The position numbers were made by a program, and so were the translations under genes. Below the pieces are notes generated by a model that had not been told where the DNA came from, made no database searches, and saw only the letters and a program-made list of their open reading frames with translations. Shown here piece after piece: positions 1 through 6,797 of a DNA stretch of 10,820 nt (the first letter of the stretch is position 1; every line of letters begins with the position of its first letter). The stretch is from Vulcanimicrobiota bacterium (lineage in GTDB: Bacteria > Vulcanimicrobiota > Vulcanimicrobiia > Vulcanimicrobiales > Vulcanimicrobiaceae), in the NCBI GenBank assembly GCA_030040695.1, contig JASHTE010000238.1:1-10820 (forward strand). The letters run 5' to 3'.

Positions 1-2
1 GA

Positions 3-875
3 ACGTACGCGGGAACGGTGAGCGGCGAGGGAGAGACGTTGGCCATCGATGACCGCCGTATCAAAGTTTTCGCCGAGCGCGATCCGGCGAAGTTGCCGTG
101 GCGCGACCTCGGGGTCGATGTCGTCGTCGAGTCGACCGGCCTCTTTACCGACGCCTCGAAGGCGCGCGCTCACATCGACGGCGGCGGCGCGCGTAAAGTC
201 GTGATCTCGGCACCTGCGAAGGGCGAAGACATCACGATCGTCCTCGGCGTCAACGAGAAGCTCTACGATCCGGCACGTCACGACATCATCTCCAACGCTT
301 CGTGTACCACGAACTGCCTCGGGCCGGCGGTGAAGGTGGTCGTCGATAATCTCGGGTGGATCAACGGCTTCATGACGACGATCCATTCGTACACCAACGA
401 TCAGAAGATCCTCGACGCGCCGCATAAGGATTGGCGCCGCGCCCGCAACGCCGCGACGAACATCATTCCCACTTCGACCGGCGCAGCGAAGGCGCTCTAC
501 CTCACGATCCCTGAGATCGAAGGCTCCTTCGACGGCTTCGCACTGCGCGTTCCGACACCGACCGTTTCGATGATCTATCTCGTGGCGCGCGTGAAAAAGC
601 CGACGACGAAAGACGATCTGAACGCGCTGTTTCGCCGCGCCGCGGCGAACGAGCTGCGCGAGTACCTCTCCGTGAGCGACGAGGAGCTCGTCTCGGTGGA
701 TTTCAAGCGCTCGCCGTACAGCTCGATCATCGACGCGAAGCTCACGAACGCGAGTGGCGATCTCGTGCAGATCGCCTCGTGGTACGACAACGAGTGGGGC
801 TACTCGTGCCGCCTCGCCGAGCTCACCGCCATGATCCTCGAAAAAATTCCCGCGCCCTTGTCATCTCGAGCGTAG
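3..875 (+). CDS. gap: Glyceraldehyde-3-phosphate dehydrogenase, 5' end outside the window
   Basis: Catalyses the NAD(P)-dependent, phosphate-requiring oxidation of glyceraldehyde-3-phosphate to 1,3-bisphosphoglycerate in the cytosol. The reading frame is open to the left edge and upstream residues ([11 protein letters not shown]) match the family, so the GTG at 18 is not the start; roughly the first 50 residues, including most of the nucleotide-binding N-terminus, are missing. Visible landmarks are [16 protein letters not shown], the active-site segment SNASCTTNC with the catalytic Cys codon at 303-305, [10 protein letters not shown] with the general-base His, a TGAAKA segment and the C-terminal WYDNEWGYS. 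The coenzyme-specificity loop is out of view, so NAD versus NADP preference cannot be read. The last five residues (LSSRA) and the TAG stop are supplied by a dispersed repeat element. First visible gene of the glycolytic operon; pgk follows after 36 bases in the same frame. Confidence 0.96.
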   Translation, partial: TYAGTVSGEGETLAIDDRRIKVFAERDPAKLPWRDLGVDVVVESTGLFTDASKARAHIDGGGARKVVISAPAKGEDITIVLGVNEKLYDPARHDIISNASCTTNCLGPAVKVVVDNLGWINGFMTTIHSYTNDQKILDAPHKDWRRARNAATNIIPTSTGAAKALYLTIPEIEGSFDGFALRVPTPTVSMIYLVARVKKPTTKDDLNALFRRAAANELREYLSVSDEELVSVDFKRSPYSSIIDAKLTNASGDLVQIASWYDNEWGYSCRLAELTAMILEKIPAPLSSRA

Positions 876-904
876 GGCAAAGCCCCCGAGTCGAGAGACC
901 CTCA
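858..904 (+). repeat. Dispersed repeat element with hairpin over the gap stop codon
   Basis: Bases 858-873 (CTTGTCATCTCGAGCG) match, with one mismatch, the reverse complement of the core of the tandem array at 5737-5912, and the right end (AGTCGAGAGACC) resembles the far end of that element (AGTCGAGGGATC). Self-complementarity is clear: TCTCGA at 864-869 pairs with TCGAGA at 891-896, and inside it GGGC at 875-878 pairs with GCCC at 882-885 around an AAA loop. The gap stop TAG (873-875) lies within the structure. No T-run follows, so this is not a canonical intrinsic terminator. It could affect mRNA processing or stability between gap and pgk. That it is a mobile or REP-like family is inferred from two loci in one window. 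Confidence 0.7.
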
Positions 905-911
905 CAAAGGC

Positions 912-2096
912 ATGAAAGGCATCGACGCGCTCGACGTCGCGGGGAAGCGGGTTCTGCTTCGCGAGGACCTCAACGTACCGCTCGAGTGGGATGACGGCCT
1001 GGCTCGCATCACCGATGCGACGCGTATCGATGCAGCGGTGCCCACGCTGCGCCTTCTGCGCGAGCGTAAAGCGCGCACGATCGTGCTCTCGCATCTCGGG
1101 CGCCCCGACGGGCACGCCGATCCAACGTACTCGCTGAAACCGGTCGCGGAGATGCTCGCGCAGCATCTCGGCGCGCCGGTCGCGTTCGCTCCGGATTGCG
1201 TCGGTGACGTCGCCCGCTCGGCGGTGGAGAAGCTCCGCGACGGTGACGTCCTCTTGCTCGAGAACCTCCGCTTCCACGCCGGCGAGGAGCGCAACGACCT
1301 CGCGTTCGCAAAGCAACTTGCGGCACTCGGGGACCTCTACGTCGACGACGCATTCGGAACGGCGCATCGCGCTCACGCCTCGACAGAGGCGCTCGCACAT
1401 CTTCTCCCGCACGCCGCCGGCCCGCTGATGGAAGCGGAGATCGCGGCGCTCCAACCGCTGATGGAGAATCCCCCCCGTCCCTACATCTGCGTGATCGGCG
1501 GCGCGAAAGTGAAAGATAAAGTCGGCGTCTTCAGCGCGCTCGCGCAGCGAGTCGACGCCTTCTGCGTCGGCGGAGGGATGGCGAACACGTTGCTCGCCGC
1601 CCAAGGCGTCAACGTCGGCAGATCACTGCGCGACGACGACCTCGCTCCGGCACGGGGCATTCTCGCACTTGCCGCCGAACGGCACGTTCCCATTCATCTC
1701 CCCGTCGATGCGATCGTCTCCAGCGGATTCGATGCCGATGACGGCGCGCATCCCGTCGAAATCGGGGCGGTTGGCGACGCAATGATTCTCGATATCGGTC
1801 CGGTAACCGCCGAAGAGTACGCGCGCGTCATCGAGAGCGCGAAGACGATTGTCTTCAACGGACCGATGGGCGTCTACGAGAAACCGGCCTACCGCGCGGG
1901 TACGAAGGCAATCGGCGAAGCGATCGCACGCGCGACCTCCGCCGGAGCGATGAGCGTCGTCGGCGGCGGTGACGCCGCGGCTGCGGCGCATCTTCTCGGA
2001 TTCGCCGATCGTATGACGCACGTCTCTACCGGTGGTGGCGCGACGCTCGAGTTTCTCGAAGGCAAGACGCTCCCGGGGATAGCGGCGCTGCAGTGA
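912..2096 (+). CDS. pgk: Phosphoglycerate kinase
   Basis: Transfers the acyl phosphate of 1,3-bisphosphoglycerate to ADP, giving 3-phosphoglycerate and ATP. The 394-residue product has the usual length and all main motifs: RxDLNVP-type N-terminus (DLNVPL at residues 19-24), substrate-binding HLGRP (61-65), LLENLRFH near residue 115, AFGTAHRAHAS near 147, the nucleotide-site GGAKVKDK near 196, NGPMGVYE near 316, GGGD near 352 and the C-terminal STGGGATLEFLEG. The ATG at 912 is the only start before the gap stop in this frame. Its purine-rich AAAGG (906-910) is only one base away, too close for a normal Shine-Dalgarno, so initiation may depend on coupling or on a weak site. The stop overlaps the tpiA start (GTGA). 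Confidence 0.97.
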   Translation: MKGIDALDVAGKRVLLREDLNVPLEWDDGLARITDATRIDAAVPTLRLLRERKARTIVLSHLGRPDGHADPTYSLKPVAEMLAQHLGAPVAFAPDCVGDVARSAVEKLRDGDVLLLENLRFHAGEERNDLAFAKQLAALGDLYVDDAFGTAHRAHASTEALAHLLPHAAGPLMEAEIAALQPLMENPPRPYICVIGGAKVKDKVGVFSALAQRVDAFCVGGGMANTLLAAQGVNVGRSLRDDDLAPARGILALAAERHVPIHLPVDAIVSSGFDADDGAHPVEIGAVGDAMILDIGPVTAEEYARVIESAKTIVFNGPMGVYEKPAYRAGTKAIGEAIARATSAGAMSVVGGGDAAAAAHLLGFADRMTHVSTGGGATLEFLEGKTLPGIAALQ

Positions 2097-2854
2097 GCGC
2101 GCGCAAACGGCTGGTCGTCGGCAACTGGAAAATGCACGAGACGTCGGCACAGGCCGTCGATCTCGCGCGCGCCGTGCTCGCAGCGCTCCCGCCGCTCGAC
2201 GCGCGCTCGCGCACGGACGTGGTTCTCGCGCCGCCGTTTACCGCGCTCCCGGCGGTCGGCGTTCTCACCGCACAGAGCGGCGTCGCGCTCGGCGCGCAGA
2301 ACATGCACTGGGGAGAGAGCGGCGCGTACACCGGCGAGATCTCCGCTCCCATGCTCCTCGAGCTCGGCGTTCGCTACGTTATCCTCGGCCACTCCGAACG
2401 GCGCCGCTACTTTCACGAAACCGATGAAGAGGTCAATCGCAAGGTGCGCGCTGCGCTCTCGCATGGCCTGACACCGATCATCGCGGTCGGCGAAACCGCC
2501 GAAGAGCGCGACGCCGGAGCGACAGATGCGCGCGTCGTCGCGCAGACGAGCGCAGCACTCGACGGCGTCGCGCCCGCGGAGTTCGCCCGCCTCGCGCTCG
2601 CCTACGAGCCCGTCTGGGCGATCGGTACCGGGCGAAACTGCGATCCAACAGAGGCCGACCGCGTGATGGCCTGCATCCGCGCGACGCTTCCGGGGCTCGA
2701 GCGGACGCAGCTGCTCTACGGCGGCAGCGTGACGCCCGCGAACTTTGCCTCCTACCTTGCGGGCGAAAACTGCGACGGCGGGTTGATCGGCGGCGCGTCG
2801 CTCGACGCGAAAGCGTTCGCACAACTTGCCGCGCTCGCACTCGACGCGGCATGA
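2093..2854 (+). CDS. tpiA: Triosephosphate isomerase
   Basis: Interconverts dihydroxyacetone phosphate and glyceraldehyde-3-phosphate. The 253-residue product is a complete TIM barrel: NWKMH at 11-15 (Asn11, Lys13), GHSERR with the electrophile His100, AYEPVWAIGTG with the catalytic base Glu172, then YGGSV and the phosphate-binding GGLIGGASL near the C-terminus. The usual CVGE is AVGE here, a tolerated change. The GTG at 2093 overlaps the pgk TGA by 4 bases and puts NWKMH at the expected distance from the N-terminus; no strong Shine-Dalgarno is visible, so translation is probably coupled to pgk. The gene lies in the -1 frame relative to pgk. Confidence 0.97.
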   Translation: MSARKRLVVGNWKMHETSAQAVDLARAVLAALPPLDARSRTDVVLAPPFTALPAVGVLTAQSGVALGAQNMHWGESGAYTGEISAPMLLELGVRYVILGHSERRRYFHETDEEVNRKVRAALSHGLTPIIAVGETAEERDAGATDARVVAQTSAALDGVAPAEFARLALAYEPVWAIGTGRNCDPTEADRVMACIRATLPGLERTQLLYGGSVTPANFASYLAGENCDGGLIGGASLDAKAFAQLAALALDAA

Positions 2855-4377
2855 GGTTTCGTCCGGTTGTGCTCACGGTGCTTGACGGGTGGGGGTGCCG
2901 CAAGGAGATGCACGGTAACGCAATCGCAGCCGCGACGTTACCGAACTGGCACCGCCTCCTCGAGACCTATCCTCACACGACTCTAGAAGCCTCCGGCACT
3001 GCCGTCGGGCTGCCGAAAGGCATCATGGGCAACAGCGAGGTGGGGCATCTCAACCTCGGCGCGGGACGGATCGTGCAGCAGGGCGTGAGTCTGATCGACG
3101 CCGACATCGCGAGCGGTGACTTTCCACACAACGCGACGTTACACGCAGCGATCGCGCATGCGCGCGACCGCGGCAGCAGACTGCATTTCCTCGGCCTCCT
3201 CTCGGATGGATGCGTGCACAGCTCGATCGAGCATCTCGCGGCGCTCATCGACGCAGCCCGCACAGGCGGCGTCTCCTTTGTCGTCGATGCGTTTCTCGAC
3301 GGACGCGACGTTCCGCCACGCTCTGCCCTGCGATACGTGGCGCAGTTCGAAGAGCACATCGCCTCCATCAGCGGCCGCTTCTACGCAATGGATCGCGATC
3401 GGCGATGGGATCGCACGCAGCTCGCGTACGAGATGCTCGCGCACGGCACGGCGCCGTTTCGCGCCGCGAGCGCAGAAGCCGGGGTCGAGGCCGCGTACGC
3501 GCGCGGCGAGAGCGACGAGTTCGTCAAGCCGACGATCATCGGCGAGCCGCGTCCCGTCGCAGACGGCGATGCGTGCATCTTCTTCAACTTCCGTCCGGAC
3601 AGAGCCCGGCAGCTCACCTGCGCCTTCGACGGTGCGCTTCGCGCTGCGCACGTCGACGTTCGCTCGGACGATCCCGGCTTCGACCCGGGCTCATGGCCGA
3701 ACGGCTACTTCGCGACCATGACCAAATACGACGAGACGTACACCAATCCGGTGCTCTTCGGGCCGCGTCCACAGTTCGACACCTTCGGCGACGTGCTCTC
3801 GCACGCCGGCCTGCGTCAGCTTCGCCTCGCCGAAACCGAGAAGTACGCGCACGTCACCTACTTTTTCAATGGTGGACGCGAGGAGCCGCTGCCGGGCGAA
3901 GACCGTGAGTTGATTCCCTCCGACCGCAGCGTTCCGACCTACGACCTCGCGCCGGCAATGCGGGCACCCGAGATCACCGACTTCGCAGTCAAGTCCATCG
4001 CTGCCGGAACCTACGATGCGATCGTGATGAACTATGCGAACGCAGACATGGTCGGCCACACCGGTAACTGGAAGGCGACCATCGAAGCTGTGGAGGTGCT
4101 CGACACGCAACTCGGACGCCTGAGCGGGGCTGTCCTCAATGCAGGTGGTCTCCTCGCGATCACCGCCGACCATGGAAACGCCGAAGAGAAGATCGACGCC
4201 GAGGGCAATCCGCTCACGGCCCATACGACGAACCCCGTCCCGTTCGTCCTCGTCGCGAAGGATCTACACGTGACGCTACGATCGGGCGGGAAGCTTGGCG
4301 ACGTGGCACCAACCTTGCTCGCGCTCATGGGCCTGCCGATACCGGCGGCGATGACGGGAGCGAACTTGGTAGAATGA
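2851..4377 (+). CDS. gpmI: Cofactor-independent (2,3-bisphosphoglycerate-independent) phosphoglycerate mutase
   Basis: Interconverts 3-phosphoglycerate and 2-phosphoglycerate through a phosphoserine intermediate, using two Mn ions. The 508-residue length is typical of the alkaline-phosphatase-superfamily mutase. Landmarks are the metal ligand Asp12 in LDGWG, the catalytic Ser62 in GNSEVGHLNLGAGR, LGLLSDGCVHSS near 120, FLDGRDVPPRS, the AMDRDRRWDR substrate loop, NFRPDRARQL near 248, and the C-terminal metal sites NYANADMVGHTGN and ITADHGNAEE followed by AHTTNPVPF. Starts with an ATG overlapping the tpiA stop (ATGA) and ends in an ATGA overlap with punA. Enolase, the next step of the pathway, is absent; punA takes that position. 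Confidence 0.97.
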   Translation: MRFRPVVLTVLDGWGCRKEMHGNAIAAATLPNWHRLLETYPHTTLEASGTAVGLPKGIMGNSEVGHLNLGAGRIVQQGVSLIDADIASGDFPHNATLHAAIAHARDRGSRLHFLGLLSDGCVHSSIEHLAALIDAARTGGVSFVVDAFLDGRDVPPRSALRYVAQFEEHIASISGRFYAMDRDRRWDRTQLAYEMLAHGTAPFRAASAEAGVEAAYARGESDEFVKPTIIGEPRPVADGDACIFFNFRPDRARQLTCAFDGALRAAHVDVRSDDPGFDPGSWPNGYFATMTKYDETYTNPVLFGPRPQFDTFGDVLSHAGLRQLRLAETEKYAHVTYFFNGGREEPLPGEDRELIPSDRSVPTYDLAPAMRAPEITDFAVKSIAAGTYDAIVMNYANADMVGHTGNWKATIEAVEVLDTQLGRLSGAVLNAGGLLAITADHGNAEEKIDAEGNPLTAHTTNPVPFVLVAKDLHVTLRSGGKLGDVAPTLLALMGLPIPAAMTGANLVE

Positions 4378-5141
4378 GCGACGCCGAACTCATCCGTGAC
4401 ACGGCGCACGGGCCGATCGACGTCGCGTTCGTGCTCGGCAGTGGACTCGCTGCTGCAATCGGAGACGCTTTTGAGCGCACGTCGGTGCCGTACGATCGTC
4501 TCCCCTCGCTCGCGTTCTCGCCACTGCCCGGACATCGAGGCGAAGCACTCATGGGGACGTGGGGTGGCAAGCGCGTTCTCGCGCTCTCCGGACGCGCGCA
4601 TCTCTATCAGGGCTTCACGCCGGAGCAGGTGACTGCCGGGGTTCAGCTCGCGCACGCTGCCGGTGCGCGCGCGATCGTCCTCACGAACGCAGCGGGGGCG
4701 CTCAATCCGAAGTATGATCCCGGCGATCTCATGCTGATCGACGATCACATAAACCTCACCGGAACGAATCCTCTGCTTGGCGAGAGAGCCTCGTTCGTCG
4801 ACATGCTCGACGCGTATTCGCCGAGGCTTCGCGCCGCGGCGCGGAAGCACGCGAAGAAACGGCACCGCTTGCGCGAGGGTGTCTACGTCGGACTGCTCGG
4901 CCCAAACTACGAAACCGCGGCCGAGACGCATTACCTTCGTACGATCGGCGGCGACGCGGTCGGCATGTCGACCGTGCTCGAGACGATCGCGGCGCGCTCG
5001 CTCGGCATGGAAGTACTCGCATTCAGCCTCATTACGAACGCAGCCGGTGCGCAGACCTCGCACGAGGAAGTGACAGGCGTCGCGAATGAGAGCGCCCCGC
5101 GCCTAGCAGACCTCATCGAAAAAATCCTCCCGGAGATATGA
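4374..5141 (+). CDS. punA: Purine nucleoside phosphorylase, trimeric 6-oxopurine type
   Basis: Phosphorolysis of inosine, guanosine and their deoxy forms to free base plus (deoxy)ribose-1-phosphate. The 255-residue protein belongs to the PNP/MTAP family of the trimeric class. Visible motifs are the phosphate loop LGSGLA (21-26; the family usually has GSGLG, so one Gly is Ala), PLPGHRGE (51-57), GRAHLYQGF (73-81), LTNAAGALN (103-111), DHINLTGTNPL (124-134), GPNYETAAE (176-184) and GMST (197-200). Glu180, Asn222 and His230 correspond to human PNP Glu201, Asn243 and His257, which favours a 6-oxopurine phosphorylase over methylthioadenosine phosphorylase. ATGA overlaps on both sides tie it to gpmI and the acetyltransferase; a GGGAG lies about 14 bases before the start. 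The sugar phosphate it makes can enter the pentose phosphate and glycolytic routes, which gives the linkage a metabolic logic. Confidence 0.9.
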   Translation: MSDAELIRDTAHGPIDVAFVLGSGLAAAIGDAFERTSVPYDRLPSLAFSPLPGHRGEALMGTWGGKRVLALSGRAHLYQGFTPEQVTAGVQLAHAAGARAIVLTNAAGALNPKYDPGDLMLIDDHINLTGTNPLLGERASFVDMLDAYSPRLRAAARKHAKKRHRLREGVYVGLLGPNYETAAETHYLRTIGGDAVGMSTVLETIAARSLGMEVLAFSLITNAAGAQTSHEEVTGVANESAPRLADLIEKILPEI

Positions 5142-5713
5142 GCGCGGGCGCTTCGGGCGCGCTTACTCTCGTTACCCCGTCACGTGAATATCTCGCGGCC
5201 TACGTCGATGCGCTCGAGCGCGGCTGGTGTGCGGACACGCTCCGCGCCAGCGCAGCAGCCGAGGAACGCGCCGAGATTAAGCGCAACGCGGACGCATTTT
5301 TGGAGCACCTCGACGACCCCGAGGGGAAGGGCCCGCCGATACGTCTTCCCGACGGATCGCTGACACCGCGTCTTCCGGGCGTGCACCGCTGGCTTTGGGA
5401 TGGCTCGTTCTGCGGCAGTATCAATCTGCGCTGGAGGTCGGGGACACCTGAGCTGCCGCCAACCTGTCCCGGTCACATCGGTTACAGCGTCGTGCCGTGG
5501 AAACGTGGCCGCGGCTATGCCAAGGCAGCTCTCGCGCAAATGCTTCCAGAAGCTCGCAACGTCGGCTTGCCCTACGTTGATCTCATTACCGACGCCGACA
5601 ACGCCGCCTCGCAGCGCGTCATCGTGGCCAACGGTGGCATCCTTGTTGAACGCTTCACGCGCCCGAAAGAGCTTGGTTGCGCCGATGCGCTCCGTTATCG
5701 GATCGCGCTGTAG
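5138..5713 (+). CDS. GNAT family acetyltransferase (COG3981-like)
   Basis: Predicted acyl-CoA-dependent N-acetyltransferase of unknown substrate, 191 residues. The N-terminal part reads as a substrate-side region with a conserved block around VHRWLWDGSFCGSINLRWR (about 87-105). The acetyl-CoA site is in GHIGYSVVPWKRGRGYAK (about 113-130), where the RGRGYA loop binds the pyrophosphate, followed by LLPEAR-like and LITDADNAASQRVIVANGG (about 149-167), the Asn-rich segment typical of RimJ/RimL-like GNATs. The pattern fits the uncharacterised COG3981 group. Its ATG overlaps the punA stop (ATGA), making it the last gene of the glycolytic operon, which ends just before the repeat array. What it acetylates and why it travels with these enzymes is not evident. 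Confidence 0.85.
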   Translation: MSAGASGALTLVTPSREYLAAYVDALERGWCADTLRASAAAEERAEIKRNADAFLEHLDDPEGKGPPIRLPDGSLTPRLPGVHRWLWDGSFCGSINLRWRSGTPELPPTCPGHIGYSVVPWKRGRGYAKAALAQMLPEARNVGLPYVDLITDADNAASQRVIVANGGILVERFTRPKELGCADALRYRIAL

Positions 5714-5718
5714 AGGCG

Positions 5719-5912
5719 CTCGATCCCTCGACTGCGCTCACTGCGTTCGCTTCGCTCGGGATGACAAGCACCCTCACTGCGTTCGCTTCGCTCGGGATGA
5801 CAAGCACGCTCACTGCGTTCGCTTCGCTCGGGATGACAAGCACCCTCACTGCGTTCGCTTCGCTCGGGATGACAAGCACGCTCACTGCGTTCGCTTCGCT
5901 CGGGATGACAAG
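5719..5912. repeat. 36-bp tandem repeat array, about five copies of a dispersed element
   Basis: Units start at 5737, 5773, 5809, 5845 and 5881; each opens with CTCACTGCGTTCGCTTCG and carries CTCGGGATGACAAG. The last unit stops after 32 bases. The first has an extra left flank (GATCCCTCGACTGCG, 5722-5736), so a single complete element probably spans about 5722-5768 and the rest are amplified partial copies. Units are identical except for the last base, which alternates C, G, C, G, implying growth by duplication of a 72-bp dimer. Because 36 is a multiple of three, all frames can stay open, which creates long false ORFs. The left-flank ATCCC/CGA is inversely repeated by TCGGGAT, giving an imperfect stem. 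The same core, inverted, forms the end of gap. Confidence 0.93.
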
Positions 5913-5949
5913 GGAGGTGGGCCTATCCGTCTGACTCGAAGTGCGCCGC

Positions 5950-6429
5950 GTGAAGAAAGTCAATACAAACGATTTAGAATGGGAGACATGGTCGTCGCCA
6001 AAGGGCAAGTTCGTTGCATCCGATCGGAACGTATCCATCGCGTTGGGTCGCGATCCCGGCTCGTTCGATCTCATGGAGCGCCATCCGTTCGACGTCGAAA
6101 TCTTGCGCATCCCGCCGGGAAAGGCGGCGTACCCGTATCATTCGCACAGCGCGCAATGGGAGTTTTATCACGTCATCTCCGGACACGGGAGCGTGCGGCA
6201 CAACGAGGGGGCGACGCCTATCTCCGAAGGCGACGCGTTCATCTTCAAGCCCGGGGAGCCACATCAGCTCGTCAACGATGGTACGGAGGACATGCTGATC
6301 TACGTTGTCGCCGACAACCCACTCGGCGAGGCGAACTACTATCCGGACAGCAAGAAATGGGGCGTCCCCATCCCGGAACGGCGTCTGCTACGCTCCGAGA
6401 ATCTCGACTACTTCGACGGCGAAGAGTAA
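5950..6429 (+). CDS. Cupin-domain protein
   Basis: A single-domain cupin of about 159 residues, a small cytosolic beta-barrel likely to bind a divalent metal; substrate unknown. Cupin motif 1 is visible as YPYHSHSAQWEFYHVISGHGSVRH in pieces: HSH then Glu nine residues later in WEFY, and G-rich VISGHG. Motif 2 is the FKPGEPHQLVNDG stretch with its His. The C-terminal PDSKKWGVPIPERR resembles that of COG3837-type cupins. GTG at 5950 (MKKVNTNDLEWE) is preferred because the family tends to begin there; an in-frame GTG at 5941 adds three residues, and a TGA at 5932 blocks anything longer. No Shine-Dalgarno is well placed: GGGAGGTGG ends about 30 bases upstream. The 3' end overlaps the convergent protease gene by 22 bases. 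Confidence 0.85.
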   Translation: MKKVNTNDLEWETWSSPKGKFVASDRNVSIALGRDPGSFDLMERHPFDVEILRIPPGKAAYPYHSHSAQWEFYHVISGHGSVRHNEGATPISEGDAFIFKPGEPHQLVNDGTEDMLIYVVADNPLGEANYYPDSKKWGVPIPERRLLRSENLDYFDGEE

Positions 6430-6797
6430 CGCGGCAGGGCGAACCGCCGCTTCGGGCCGTCGAGTTGGAGGAAGAGTCGATTCAGCACGTCGCGACCCAC
6501 AATCGCTTCCGAGCCCAGTTCCACCACGGGCACATCGAATCGAAAGGCGCGTGTCTCGACGGTCGCGCGCCAAAGCGTTACCTCGCTCGACTCGCCATGG
6601 AGACCCGTTACGCGCACCTCGCCAACGAACGGAAGCGCGAGTCGCTCGACGATGCCATGACCGATGATCGTTACGTCCGCGCCTGTGTCGACGAGGGCCT
6701 GAACCTGCACCCGATGTAACGGGTTCATCGGAGATATAATAGAGATCTCGAGTGTCGGGGCAGGCGGTTCGTAGCGATCGCTATAGCTGGCCGTCAT
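6408..6797 (-). CDS. Small retropepsin-like aspartic protease
   Basis: A 129-residue clan AA (retropepsin-like) aspartyl protease, expected to act as a homodimer with one catalytic Asp from each subunit. The catalytic triad is in ALVDTGADVTIIG (Asp37-Thr38-Gly39), a flap-like VRVTGLHGE follows, and IVGRDVLNRL near the C-terminus is the counterpart of the retroviral psi-loop and helix (GRNLL in HIV protease). No transmembrane segment or signal peptide is seen, so it is probably cytosolic. The start chosen is the ATG at 6797, which overlaps the TGA of the upstream gene (ATGA). An ATG at 6911 would add 38 residues that read through the other gene and lack conserved features. Its 3' end runs 22 bases into the convergent cupin gene. 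Substrate unknown. Confidence 0.82.
   Translation of the reverse strand: MTASYSDRYEPPAPTLEISIISPMNPLHRVQVQALVDTGADVTIIGHGIVERLALPFVGEVRVTGLHGESSEVTLWRATVETRAFRFDVPVVELGSEAIVGRDVLNRLFLQLDGPKRRFALPRYSSPSK

Noticed and set aside
864..896. Intrinsic terminator between gap and pgk
   Set aside because: A good hairpin is present but no T-run follows, and pgk seems to depend on the same transcript.
861..1604. Long antisense frames opposite pgk, tpiA, gpmI and punA (for example 1889-2824 and 4032-5063)
   Set aside because: They are shadows of GC-rich genes whose sense products are full, well-conserved enzymes; the antisense products are Arg-rich with no motifs.
5737..5912. CRISPR array
   Set aside because: Units are directly adjacent with no unique spacers, and no cas genes are present.
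5655..6110. Plus- and minus-strand reading frames with 12-residue repeats (such as TAFASLGMTSTL)
   Set aside because: They are translations of the tandem array with no start context and no conserved flanks, so not repeat proteins.
5400..6719. Long plus-strand reading frame running through the GNAT gene, the repeat array and the cupin gene
   Set aside because: It exists because the 36-bp repeats keep all frames open; flanking sequence resembles no protein and is out of frame with the GNAT and cupin genes.
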